The translations under genes were made by a program, and so were the position numbers. Of a stretch of DNA of 64,000 nt, positions 33,003 through 40,427 are shown in pieces. This DNA is from Candidatus Nitrosopumilus sediminis (GTDB lineage Archaea > Thermoproteota > Nitrososphaeria > Nitrososphaerales > Nitrosopumilaceae): assembly GCF_000299395.1 (NCBI RefSeq), contig NC_018656.1, forward strand, positions 682,001 to 746,000. Reading direction: 5' to 3'. The notes beneath the pieces were generated by a model. That model did no database searches. It was not told where the DNA came from and saw only the letters and a program-made list of their open reading frames with translations. How positions within the stretch are numbered: the stretch's first letter is position 1; every line of letters starts with the position of its first letter.

Positions 33003-33506
33003 ATGTCAACGCTACTAGAAAAGCAAATCAAAGTTAATCGTATTGTTACGACAAGTACTGAACACGCACGTGCAATTGAAGACCCTGCACGGGCAAAAAT
33101 CGTGGAAATTTTGTACCATCAGGCATTATCAGCTGACCAGATTTCTACTGCTCTGAAAAAGACCGGATACAAAAAAGCACTAACTACCGTACGTCATCAT
33201 TTAGAAATTCTAAAAGCCTCTGGATTGATTGAAATTGCTAGAATTGAAGAATCCCGTGGAGCCATCACAAAATTCTACAGTACATCTACAAAATTGTTAG
33301 ATTTTCAGACTCCTGAAGATTTTGATTCCACATATTCCAAAATCATTAACAACACATCTGAAAAAATTGAGAAAATTCTCAAAGGTCTTACACCAAAGAC
33401 TATCAAATCAAAAGGTAAGAAATCAGAAGAATACTCGCAATATTTGGTAATGGAGATTATGAATCGGGCAGTTACCAATGTTCTTGAAAAATCAAATAAA
33501 AAATGA
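33003..33506 (+). CDS. ArsR-like winged-helix regulator
   Basis: 167 residues. Residues about 18-95 are a winged helix: AIEDPARAKIVEILYHQALSADQISTALKKTGYKKALTTVRHHLEILKASGLIEIARIEESRGAITKFYSTS, with TTVRHHLEILKASGLI as recognition helix. The C-terminal half is helical (KIINNTSEKIEKIL) and probably dimerises. No Cys metal site is present, so the trigger is unknown. Confidence 0.8.
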   Translation: MSTLLEKQIKVNRIVTTSTEHARAIEDPARAKIVEILYHQALSADQISTALKKTGYKKALTTVRHHLEILKASGLIEIARIEESRGAITKFYSTSTKLLDFQTPEDFDSTYSKIINNTSEKIEKILKGLTPKTIKSKGKKSEEYSQYLVMEIMNRAVTNVLEKSNKK

Positions 33507-33658
33507 TCAGAGGGATCAATTCCTTCTCTAATTGTTAGAAACCGATCTAACTTTGATTTGTGATTTTTTTAATATTGTGCCAAAAAGAGCAGAAAAAATG
33601 CCTTTTTGAAAACAATCTTCCAAAACTATTATCAACGGTATACTTTATTGAAAAATAG

Positions 33659-34063
33659 ATGGATGAGAAAGTAATCAAATTATTTTCAGAAAAAAACTTG
33701 GTCTTTATTGCAACTGTCATGAAAGATGGTTCACCACAGGTTTCCCCTGTTTGGGCAAATTACGAAGATGGATACGTGCTGGTCAATACTGCAGAGGGTC
33801 GAATAAAACACAAAAATGTTTTACGTGATTCGCGAGTTGCAGTTTCTGTTGTTTCAAAAGACAATCCACTTGACATGACAACCATTCGTGGTGTTGTAGA
33901 AGAGTTAATTCCTGATTATGATTACAAACATGCAGACAAACTTACACAGCAATACATGGGACGAGAACACTATCCTTTCAAATGTGATGATGAGAAAAGA
34001 GTAATTCTAAAAATAAAACCTAACAAAGTTTTTGTCTTGCCTGAATTGAAGATGAACGAGTAG
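33659..34063 (+). CDS. Split-barrel flavoprotein (PPOX / F420-type)
   Basis: 134 residues. LFSEKNLVFIATVMKDGSPQVSPVWANYEDGYVLVNTAEGRIKHKNVLRDSRVAVSVV is the pyridoxamine-phosphate-oxidase-like split barrel typical of F420- or flavin-dependent reductases. Thaumarchaea make F420, so an F420 enzyme is plausible. The substrate is unknown. Confidence 0.78.
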   Translation: MDEKVIKLFSEKNLVFIATVMKDGSPQVSPVWANYEDGYVLVNTAEGRIKHKNVLRDSRVAVSVVSKDNPLDMTTIRGVVEELIPDYDYKHADKLTQQYMGREHYPFKCDDEKRVILKIKPNKVFVLPELKMNE

Positions 34064-34075
34064 CAATTTAGAATA

Positions 34076-34097
34076 TTTCTAAACTCGAATTTAGAAA
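34076..34097. repeat. Palindrome family TTTCTAAA-N6-TTTAGAAA, copy 1
   Basis: Left arm TTTCTAAA, core CTCGAA, right arm TTTAGAAA. It lies between the converging 3' ends of the split-barrel gene and the histone-like gene, where a bidirectional terminator would sit. Three more copies lie 3.5-4.3 kb away (37588, 38230, 38300). Confidence 0.65.
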
Positions 34098-34144
34098 CAT
34101 AATACATTCAGTATGGTAAATAGAAAAAAGATAGCATAGACAGC

Positions 34145-34543
34145 TTAACGTCGACGTTTAGCTGCCTTTCTCTTTGGAGCGGCTTTGCGTTTAGAAGCAG
34201 CCTTTCTCTTAGGTGCTGCTTTTCTTTTAGCTGCCTTTCTCTTTGGAGCTGCTTTTTTAGCTGCAGTTTTTCTCTTTGGAGCGGCTCTGCGTTTTGCTGC
34301 TGCCTTTCTCTTTGGAGCTGCTTTTCGTTTAGCTGCAGTTTTACGTTTTGGAGCGGCTTTTCTTTTAGCTGCTTTTCTCTTAGGTGCTGCTTTAGCTGCA
34401 TTTTTCCTTCGAGTTGCTGCTGCCTTTCTCTTACGTGCTGCTGCGGCTTTTAATGCTTCAGCTGCTGCTTTAGCTGCATTTCTCTTTCGAGTTCTTGCTG
34501 CTTTTTTAGCTGCTTCGGCTCTCTTGGCTTTGGATACTGCCAT
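34145..34543 (-). CDS. Histone-H1-like Lys/Arg/Ala repeat protein
   Basis: 132 residues from the ATG at 34543, about 12 residues after which the composition is nearly only Ala, Lys, Arg, Pro and Thr. Units such as KRKAAPKRK and AAKRKAAPKRK recur along the whole protein, as in eukaryotic linker-histone tails and bacterial AlgP or HU-tail proteins. Such tails bind DNA or RNA without a fixed fold. A TATA-like CCATATAAC lies about 30 bp upstream. A chromatin or ribosome-associated role is inferred. Confidence 0.7.
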   Translation of the reverse strand: MAVSKAKRAEAAKKAARTRKRNAAKAAAEALKAAAARKRKAAATRRKNAAKAAPKRKAAKRKAAPKRKTAAKRKAAPKRKAAAKRRAAPKRKTAAKKAAPKRKAAKRKAAPKRKAASKRKAAPKRKAAKRRR

Positions 34544-34645
34544 GATTGTTTGCAAAAATCATCGGTGTTATATGGTAAAAGTCACACATTACTACGCAGT
34601 ATATAGAAAAATTTGACACATTTTTTGTTTTTTTGAAAATTACGA

Positions 34646-35134
34646 TCAGCAATTTGTAATGCAAATCAAAGCTGTATCGACAGTTGATTGATCTTTTTGC
34701 GGACGAATAATTATTTTGTATTGTTTCTCTTCATCAAATGGAATATCAAACTGTGTTGTTCTTTCAATTGATTGATCGGGTTCTAACCATTCTAAAAGTA
34801 GGTCTTTGGATGAAAATTCTCCGTAAACTGCTTCGTGTTTCTGCTCTTTTTCATCAACAATGTATAATTGTCCTCCTGAAAACAGAGTTTTTTCATCACC
34901 AATGTTTTTTGCAGTGATCCCGATCATTACAAACGTGTTTTCAGGTGTAACTTGCTTGCTTCCTTCATGTGTTCCCTCAAAAGTTACCATATATTCTACT
35001 GGTCCAACAGTTACTGTTTCTCCAACTGTGGACTCTATGAAATTTGTCGTATATTGCGTATACATTATCATTGCAAATCCCATCGAAGCTATAATTGCTC
35101 CAATTACTATCACAACACCAATTCCGCCCATCAT
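34646..35134 (-). CDS. Membrane-anchored DUF4352-like extracellular protein
   Basis: 162 residues. Residues about 5-26 form a transmembrane anchor (GVVIVIGAIIASMGFAMIMY). The rest is a beta-rich extracellular domain with ENTFVMIGITAKNIGDEKTLFSGGQLYIVDEKEQKHEA, the pattern of DUF4352/immunoglobulin-like domains. Two C-terminal Cys (CITNC) could form a disulfide. The function is unknown. Confidence 0.6.
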   Translation of the reverse strand: MMGGIGVVIVIGAIIASMGFAMIMYTQYTTNFIESTVGETVTVGPVEYMVTFEGTHEGSKQVTPENTFVMIGITAKNIGDEKTLFSGGQLYIVDEKEQKHEAVYGEFSSKDLLLEWLEPDQSIERTTQFDIPFDEEKQYKIIIRPQKDQSTVDTALICITNC

Positions 35135-35299
35135 TCATCTTGGATTATTTTTGGTATATAGTTGAAACTGCTCTTTTTTGTACAAATTTGTACCAAAAAA
35201 CCCTGGGGTATTTTGGTAAAATGAGATCAACTTATGAGTGTCATATATTCATTAGACATTCCGTTATTCTTTTATTTCCCATATTTGGGACTTGTATCA

Positions 35300-35986
35300 A
35301 TGAATAAAACAGTATTCCTAGGAGTTACTTTTACTGTATTATTTACAGTAATGATGGTATCTCCGGTTGTTGCTGACGACAGCACTCATCTCGATATCGA
35401 AAAAGCAGAAGTCAAAGTAATTGATGATGGCTTTAAAGTAGAAATTGAGACTGGTGCAGAAATCCCTCAAGATGGTTCTGCAGGTGCATTTGGATATGGT
35501 GTTTTGACAGCTGGTGCCTCTAACGTACTAGCTATTACAACTCACAAATGTGCCTCTGATAGTTTTGAACAAGGTTCTGCTGATGACTGTGATGCAACTG
35601 TAGGTTTACTACGTCTATTTGGAGGAGATGAATCTGAACATAATGATGCTACTTTCCATCCACACATTTTAGATCTAAAAGCACCTGAAGAAGGTACTTT
35701 TTGTGCTGATGAAGGTACTCCATTTGAAGTAGATATTTCTGGAACTGTAAGTACTGGAAACAATGTTTCTCCTAGTGACTATGAATTGGAAGTAAAAGAT
35801 GACAAAATTGGAGTCATTACTACCATGGATGAATCAAACGTTGATCCTGATGGAAGTGCTATTGCAATTGCATCTTTTAACATTATTCCAAATACAGATG
35901 AAGATGGTTTGATAACTCATCTTTGTGTTGCTGTTGATAACTTAGTTGAAGCAGAAATAGGCAAAGTAAACAAACACGGCAAATAA
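35300..35986 (+). CDS. Secreted acidic protein
   Basis: 228 residues from the ATG at 35300. A start at 35234 is less likely because a TATA-like TTTTATTT (35270) falls inside it. Residues 1-26 form a signal peptide (ending VVADD). The mature protein is acidic and beta-rich, with four Cys (HKCASD, DDCDAT, GTFCADE, HLCVAV) that could form two disulfides. No anchor is present. The family is not recognised. Confidence 0.6.
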   Translation: MNKTVFLGVTFTVLFTVMMVSPVVADDSTHLDIEKAEVKVIDDGFKVEIETGAEIPQDGSAGAFGYGVLTAGASNVLAITTHKCASDSFEQGSADDCDATVGLLRLFGGDESEHNDATFHPHILDLKAPEEGTFCADEGTPFEVDISGTVSTGNNVSPSDYELEVKDDKIGVITTMDESNVDPDGSAIAIASFNIIPNTDEDGLITHLCVAVDNLVEAEIGKVNKHGK

Positions 35987-36221
35987 GCCGATTTTTTCTT
36001 TATTTTTTCATTAAATTAGAGGGGTTTAGCTTTTACGCACGACTCTAAAAGATCATACTAGTCTAGCTGGGAGAGCTTGGTAGAATTAGGGTTGCATATT
36101 GTATCCAGGCACAAGTGTTCAACCCCCCATCAAAACTCCTATTTTTGAAAATTTCACATTATGCCTAAACATGCTAATTTTCAGGGGGGGTTTAACGCCT
36201 AGGCTTAATTTTGTAAAATTA

Positions 36222-36377
36222 TTATTTTAGAAAATTTTGTGTCATGATGGTAATCCCTTCCAAAATCTGTGAAAATAAATTAGATGTAAACAATCTGAAC
36301 TGATCAAATACATCGTTTGTGGATTCAAATGATTCGTTTATTGCGGTTTCACTGATTTGCAGAACTAAATTTTTCAC
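36222..36377 (-). CDS. Possible 51-residue helical protein
   Basis: GTG at 36377, TAA at 36222. The product (KNLVLQISETAINESFESTNDVFDQF and so on) would be amphipathic and helical. No promoter is obvious and no homolog is known to me; it is kept because the frame is well balanced in a region otherwise empty. Confidence 0.3.
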   Translation of the reverse strand: MKNLVLQISETAINESFESTNDVFDQFRLFTSNLFSQILEGITIMTQNFLK

Positions 36378-36602
36378 GTTTTACTTTGCTTAAATCCTGA
36401 TTTTACTAATTGCTTGTGCATTTGGACACACATTTGATGTGAAATAAGGGGGGTTTAGAAGAAAAATTTAACTCAAAACCCTCTATTTTTAGTGTGATGT
36501 GACTCATTTCTTTCTATTTGTCTGTGACATACTGTGATATTTTATGATTGAAAAATGGATGTTCCCTAAAATACAGAATTTTAGGGCATCGTCATTTGTT
36601 TA

Positions 36603-36683
36603 CTATTTGAATTCTTTTTGGACTGTTTTTACGATATAGTGTACTGCCAAGGCAAGCCCAATCATTTTAAAGAAATTATTCAT
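36603..36683 (-). CDS. Possible 26-residue membrane miniprotein
   Basis: ATG at 36683, TAG at 36603. MNNFFKMIGLALAVHYIVKTV would form one membrane helix. A strong Shine-Dalgarno AAGGAGG lies 9 bp before the ATG, unusual in this window. A short frame before it ends with TAA overlapping the ATG, hinting at coupling. Confidence 0.35.
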   Translation of the reverse strand: MNNFFKMIGLALAVHYIVKTVQKEFK

Positions 36684-37070
36684 TTGATTGGGCCTCCTTA
36701 TTCTCATATGTTTCAAGAATTTCGTCTATCATTTTGAGGATGTTCAATTCTGAATTGCCTCCAATTTTGTAGTGTTTTCAAGCTGCAGTTTGCTGACCTT
36801 TACGTTTACGTTGATCTCAAAATTCTTTGTCGAATGTCTGAACAGTATATTGAAGGCGTTCATTTTACGAACACCATCAAACTAGCAATAACTGTCAAAA
36901 CAAAAACCTTGTTCTTTGAAGCCTTGAATCTGAGAATTTGGCTTTCTATGAAACCTGCTTTTGGTTTACATATTGTTGTGTGTTTCGTTGTAAATTTTGT
37001 TGCTTTCATACTAGATAATTATGAAATTATAATAAAAGAGCCGCGTAGAACTGATAAATCGTCTATTTTT

Positions 37071-37520
37071 TTAAAATGTTTTTAACAAAAATCTAGCTGT
37101 TTTATCGTATTTTTCAGATACGCTATCTATTGCCTCAAGCATTGTTTGTTGATTGATGTTTTCCTTATCGTCTAAAACAACATAGACTCCGATTTTCTGT
37201 TTTCCATCTTCTGTGATGATTTTGTTAATTGCCTGAATTGAATAGCAAAAGTCTGCCACTTTTTTCTCAAATTTCTCCTTCTCTTCAGGACTAAATCCTA
37301 AATATCTTGCAATTTGGTTATTTTTCATTACAACTTTGGCCCCTATCACTAGAATTCCTGGTTGGCCTTTTGGTTCAAACACGTCTATTGGTATTCCATA
37401 CTGTCCTGCATGTTTTACAAGAATTTGAAAATTATTTTCAGGATTTTTTACTTCTTCAAATGAGAGTCCCTCGTGAATTACCCACCTCTCAACATTATCT
37501 CGCATTCTGGATGCAGTCAT
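37071..37520 (-). CDS. DUF2299-like archaeal protein
   Basis: 149 residues, alpha/beta. MRDNVERWVIHEGLSFEEVKNPENNFQILVKHAGQYGIPIDVFEPKGQPGILVIGAKVVMKNNQIARYLGF and a second half QKIGVYVVLDDKENINQQTMLEAI resemble small archaeal DUF2299-type proteins, but the assignment is by general pattern only. The upstream DNA is dense in TTAGAA half-sites, so the gene is probably regulated. Confidence 0.5.
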   Translation of the reverse strand: MTASRMRDNVERWVIHEGLSFEEVKNPENNFQILVKHAGQYGIPIDVFEPKGQPGILVIGAKVVMKNNQIARYLGFSPEEKEKFEKKVADFCYSIQAINKIITEDGKQKIGVYVVLDDKENINQQTMLEAIDSVSEKYDKTARFLLKTF

Positions 37521-37549
37521 AGAAAATATTCTAAACTAGTTCTATATGA

Positions 37550-37585
37550 TTCTAAATGGGAATGATTCCCATGCTAAATTTAGAA
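37550..37585. promoter_or_regulatory. Nested inverted repeats upstream of the DUF2299-like gene
   Basis: ATGGGAATGATTCCCAT (37556-37572) is a 17-bp palindrome around a single G. It is enclosed by TTCTAAAT (37550-37557) and ATTTAGAA (37578-37585). These half-sites match the arms of the palindrome family at 37588, 26 bp away, so one regulator may bind several sites here. Confidence 0.5.
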
Positions 37586-37587
37586 TG

Positions 37588-37609
37588 TTTCTAAATTCGA
37601 GTTTAGAAA
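37588..37609. repeat. Palindrome family, copy 2
   Basis: Arms TTTCTAAA and TTTAGAAA around core TTCGAG. It lies between the DUF2299-like gene promoter and the end of the small membrane gene at 37648. Confidence 0.65.
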
Positions 37610-37647
37610 TATTGATTATCTTTACATGAAAAACAAGTTAATTTTTA

Positions 37648-37875
37648 CTAGATGTTCACATTAAAACCTGAATCTAAATCAGGAATAGCTGCTCCAATGA
37701 ACAAATTTAGTATAATTCCAAAAACCATAAAGGCAATTCCCAAATACAAACAATTTTTTGCTTTACGAGGATCATCTTTACGTAAAATAAAGAAAGCAAT
37801 TATTCCTCCAATTACTCCGAAAAAAATTGGTAACAAAAACCAAACATTGCTTCTTATTTTCTCTGGATATGACAT
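37648..37875 (-). CDS. Two-helix membrane protein
   Basis: 75 residues. Hydrophobic segments at about 11-30 (VWFLLPIFFGVIGGIIAFFIL) and 42-63 flank the basic loop RKDDPRKAKNC. The layout resembles small archaeal zinc-ribbon-less DUF4190-like proteins. The function is unknown. Confidence 0.5.
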   Translation of the reverse strand: MSYPEKIRSNVWFLLPIFFGVIGGIIAFFILRKDDPRKAKNCLYLGIAFMVFGIILNLFIGAAIPDLDSGFNVNI

Positions 37876-37889
37876 TATCTTCTATACCA

Positions 37890-38138
37890 TTATTTTGCAA
37901 TTATTGCTTTTTTCTGTAATTGTGTAATTTCAATTTCCACTGTCTCTAAGGGATCCTCTACTTGATTACGTCTGATTGAAAACATTTTTGGTTTTTCAAA
38001 GTCATCTGTACAATCTGGACATGCATAGACTAGTACTCTGTGTTCATTTGGTGCTTTTGGGTTTGATAGTCTTGGATAATACACTAATCTTGCGCCACAA
38101 TCAACACAGTATCTGTTGGCCCTTCTAGTTCTGACCAA
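37890..38138 (-). CDS. Zinc-ribbon protein
   Basis: 82 residues. CVDC (about 11-14) and CPDC (about 40-43) form a zinc ribbon with an intervening RLVYYPRLSNPKAPNEHRVLVYA. It starts at TTG, preceded 6 bp upstream by a perfect AGGAGG (38145-38150), one of few Shine-Dalgarno sites in this window, which fixes the start. Confidence 0.6.
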   Translation of the reverse strand: MVRTRRANRYCVDCGARLVYYPRLSNPKAPNEHRVLVYACPDCTDDFEKPKMFSIRRNQVEDPLETVEIEITQLQKKAIIAK

Positions 38139-38173
38139 TGTAAACCTCCTGCATTATTCTTAATGTGCGATCA

Positions 38174-38200
38174 TCTATTAGATCTATGTTGTCTAATAGA
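38174..38200. promoter_or_regulatory. 9-bp inverted repeat upstream of the zinc-ribbon gene
   Basis: TCTATTAGA (38174-38182) and TCTAATAGA (38192-38200) are exact reverse complements separated by 9 bp. The site lies 36-62 bp before the zinc-ribbon start and could be an operator. Confidence 0.4.
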
Positions 38201-38229
38201 GTAAACCAATTACTAACAACCGATCAATA

Positions 38230-38251
38230 TTTCTAAATTCGAATTTAGAAA
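38230..38251. repeat. Palindrome family, copy 3 (perfect)
   Basis: Arms TTTCTAAA and TTTAGAAA around core TTCGAA. With its flanks (ATA on the left, TAT on the right) the palindrome is perfect over 28 bp, 38227-38254. Confidence 0.7.
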
Positions 38252-38299
38252 TATGATTATTTTTATCTATTGTTTAAATTATATCTATATGAAAAAATA

Positions 38300-38321
38300 T
38301 TTCAAAACTCGAGTTTAGAAA
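38300..38321. repeat. Palindrome family, copy 4
   Basis: Arms TTTCAAAA (one mismatch) and TTTAGAAA around core CTCGAG. It ends 6 bp before the 3' end of tRNA-Asn and could influence processing or termination of the tRNA. Confidence 0.6.
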
Positions 38322-38327
38322 TAAGAG

Positions 38328-38401
38328 CGCCTCCCACCAGACTTGAACTGGTGACCAACCGGTTAACAGCCGGTTGCTCTACCACGCTGAGCTAGGGAGG
38401 C
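38328..38401 (-). tRNA. tRNA-Asn (anticodon GTT)
   Basis: 74 nt. Acceptor GCCTCCC/GGGAGGC, D stem GCTC/GAGC, anticodon stem ACCGG/CCGGT with loop CTGTTAA, T stem ACCAG/CTGGT with loop TTCAAGT, and discriminator G all pair cleanly. The anticodon GTT (genomic 38365-38367) reads Asn codons. CCA is not encoded and there is no intron. Confidence 0.97.
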
Positions 38402-38472
38402 ACAAATTAAGACCTTGGCAAAAGTGATTTAATCTTTGCGACTATGCAAAAAAGACCAAAATTATAAAATGT

Positions 38473-38760
38473 TCAGTTAAATTTTGCAAAAAACTCTTTG
38501 ATTTCTTTTGCATGACTTTCAACTAATGCTATAATTTCCAGATGTTCATCTGCTGTTGGTTCTCTTTGATGAACAATTTGAAATGCACTAAGTGCAGAAC
38601 CTACCATTTCTCCAACAAAAAATCCACACAAAAAATCCCCTATGTTGCCACATTCCCAAGTTTCACCTATTCTTGGAGATGCTCCTGCAGATTTGTATAA
38701 TTCTAATGTTTGTTGGATTAAATCAGTAGTTTGTTTTGAAAATTCAGGATCAAGGGTCAT
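38473..38760 (-). CDS. Hypothetical protein at the end of the ribosomal block
   Basis: 95 residues, helical, with ETWECGNIGDFLCGFFVGEMVGSALSAFQIVHQREPTADEHLEIIALVESHAKEIKEFF. Cysteines at about 37 and 45 are the only notable residues. It lies 16 bp after the L6 gene on the same strand and is likely co-transcribed. The family is not recognised. Confidence 0.55.
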   Translation of the reverse strand: MTLDPEFSKQTTDLIQQTLELYKSAGASPRIGETWECGNIGDFLCGFFVGEMVGSALSAFQIVHQREPTADEHLEIIALVESHAKEIKEFFAKFN

Positions 38761-38776
38761 TTGTTAAATTTGAATT

Positions 38777-39334
38777 TTATTTTTCTATACCTTTATTCTT
38801 TTCAAATGAATAGATGCCGTCTAAGAAAACTCTATGATCTTTATTCTTCACTTTAGATTTTAGTTCAATGTTAGCTGCAGTTTGTGTAACGTCCGTCCAG
38901 ACTTCTCCAGTTAAAATGACATCTTCCCCTTTAGGAATTACTTTGGTATTTCCTACACTATGTGTAATTCTTGGTGCACGTTCTCCTTGGAAATTTTCAA
39001 TTAAGATTTTCTTCCCTTCAACTTTTACAGTAATTGGAAAGTGAGAAAACACAACTTTCATTTTAATTGTATATCCTGTAACTAGACCTTCACAGATATT
39101 TCTGATAATTGATCTTGCAGTATGTAAGATTGCATAGTCTTTTTTCTTTTGATTGATTGCTGTAAGCAAAACTTTTCCTTCGTTTACTTCTATGTTGATT
39201 GGAATGTTTCTGAAACTTTTGTGCGTTTTTCCTAATGGTCCAACAAAGGATACCATGTGTTTGTTTACTGTGACAGTCACCCCTTCAGGAATATCTACCT
39301 GATCTTTGAATTCTTCAATTTGTTTAGTAGACAT
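38777..39334 (-). CDS. rpl6: Ribosomal protein L6
   Basis: 185 residues. The archaeal L6 pattern is clear: VDIPEGVTVTVNKHMVSFVGPLGKTHKSFRNIPINIEV and the C-terminal half KVEGKKILIENFQGERAPRITH. L6 binds 23S rRNA near the factor-binding site. It is the last ribosomal gene of the block and overlaps S8 by 11 bp. Confidence 0.96.
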   Translation of the reverse strand: MSTKQIEEFKDQVDIPEGVTVTVNKHMVSFVGPLGKTHKSFRNIPINIEVNEGKVLLTAINQKKKDYAILHTARSIIRNICEGLVTGYTIKMKVVFSHFPITVKVEGKKILIENFQGERAPRITHSVGNTKVIPKGEDVILTGEVWTDVTQTAANIELKSKVKNKDHRVFLDGIYSFEKNKGIEK

Positions 39335-39716
39335 ATCCTATCAAAAATCCCCCAATTCCTTTTTGTGATGCTTCATGATGGGACATTACTCCTTGATTTG
39401 TTGTTACAAGAAGCATTCCTCTGTCATATGCAGGCAAATATTGTTGTTCCCAATTATTGTATTCATCGTTTTTGACTTTGAATCTTGGAGATATTGCTCC
39501 ACATTTGTTAATTTTTGCTAATAATTTAATTTTGAATTTACCTCCTCTTTTGTCGTCAATATGCTCAAATTCTCCAATATAGCCATCTTTCTGAAGTGTT
39601 TTCAAAACTTCAATTCCTAACTTTGATGTTGGAAGAATTACGCAGTCTGACTTTCTTCTGGCTTCGTTGTTGTAAAGTGTGACAAATAGATTTGCTAAGA
39701 TGTTTGTTGCTGGCAT
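39324..39716 (-). CDS. rps8: Ribosomal protein S8
   Basis: 130 residues, archaeal S8 (uS8): NILANLFVTLYNNEARRKSDCVILPTSKLGIEVLKTLQKDGYIGEFEHID and the C-terminal GMLLVTTNQGVMSHHEA. It binds 16S rRNA helix 21 early in small-subunit assembly. Confidence 0.96.
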   Translation of the reverse strand: MPATNILANLFVTLYNNEARRKSDCVILPTSKLGIEVLKTLQKDGYIGEFEHIDDKRGGKFKIKLLAKINKCGAISPRFKVKNDEYNNWEQQYLPAYDRGMLLVTTNQGVMSHHEASQKGIGGFLIGYVY

Positions 39717-39722
39717 AGTATC

Positions 39723-39902
39723 TCACTTATTTTTCCTGAACCCTAAAGATGTTGCGACTTCTCTGAAGCATCGTCTACATAACATTAAATCATATTTTTG
39801 AATAACTGCGGTATAATCTCCACACCTTTTACACCATCTTGAACCTCTGCCAAAGTCATGTTTTTTTCTACCAGTTGCTTCGTAGGATCTATCTTTTGCC
39901 AT
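39723..39902 (-). CDS. rps14: Ribosomal protein S14
   Basis: 59 residues, the zinc-bearing archaeal S14 (uS14): CKRC and CRRC knuckles (residues 24-27 and 42-45) within GRGSRWCKRCGDYTAVIQKYDLMLCRRCFREVATSLGF. The ATG overlaps the L5 stop by one base (TAATG), and the gene sits in its usual place between L5 and S8. Confidence 0.96.
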   Translation of the reverse strand: MAKDRSYEATGRKKHDFGRGSRWCKRCGDYTAVIQKYDLMLCRRCFREVATSLGFRKNK

Positions 39903-40423
39903 TATGTTACGGTCACTCCAAATTCTTTTGTTAGATAATCCTTTGCCTCTTGACTTTTGATGACATGAGTTTTACCTACTCTTGCTTTATGTTTACTTCT
40001 AGTTCTAATTCCATATCCTGGTCTAGTCAATGTAATTGAAATCCCAAGACCTAAAATTCCTATTTGAGGATCGTATTTTACATCTGGTATGTCTATGTGT
40101 TCGTTAATTCCAAATGAAAAATTACCAAAATTATCAAATGATTTTCCGTTTACTGTGTTTCCTTTAGCTTCTAACAATCTTTTCAATAATGCTACTGCGT
40201 CATCACCTCTAATTGTAACAGCTACACCTATTGGTTCTCCTTTTCTAACTCCCCAGTCTCTATATGCTGCTTTAGCATTTCGTGTAGATGGTTTTTTCCC
40301 GGATATTTGTTCTAAAGCCTTTTGTGCGATATTGATGACGTCGCCGGATTTACCTAACCCCATGTTTAAAACAACTTTCTCTAAAGAGATTTTTTTCATT
40401 GGGGATTCTGTTACTTGAGACAT
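39902..40423 (-). CDS. rpl5: Ribosomal protein L5
   Basis: 173 residues of uL5: KISLEKVVLNMGLGKSGDVINIAQKALEQISGKKPS and RPGYGIRTRSKHKARVGKTH. L5 contacts 5S rRNA and the P-site tRNA. It overlaps S14 by one base. Confidence 0.97.
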   Translation of the reverse strand: MSQVTESPMKKISLEKVVLNMGLGKSGDVINIAQKALEQISGKKPSTRNAKAAYRDWGVRKGEPIGVAVTIRGDDAVALLKRLLEAKGNTVNGKSFDNFGNFSFGINEHIDIPDVKYDPQIGILGLGISITLTRPGYGIRTRSKHKARVGKTHVIKSQEAKDYLTKEFGVTVT

Positions 40424-40427
40424 ATGA

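Larger units (their letters stand above)
35987..36833. other. Long region with few genes
   Basis: About 850 bp without a strong gene. Three G-rich repeats of form GGGG(GG)TTTA(A/G) occur at about 36018, 36184 and 36447. A long-range stem pairs GTTCAACCCCCC (36117-36128) with GGGGGGTTTAAC (36185-36196, one mismatch), enclosing TGAAAATT/AATTTTCA (36146-36153 with 36176-36183). Two short minus-strand frames are listed separately. A tRNA-like patch near 36060-36125 does not fold as a tRNA. Confidence 0.4.

Noticed and set aside
34185-34616. Ala/Leu/Phe-rich frame opposite the histone-like gene
   Set aside because: It is the antisense shadow of the Lys/Ala/Arg repeat codons, not a membrane protein.
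36050-36125. tRNA-like sequence in the empty region
   Set aside because: It has a D-arm-like patch and a TTCAA element, but acceptor, anticodon and T stems do not pair.
36834-37085. 83-residue frame MSEQYIEGVHFTN
   Set aside because: No promoter or family, odd composition, and overlap with the 3' end of the conserved DUF2299-like gene; probably chance.
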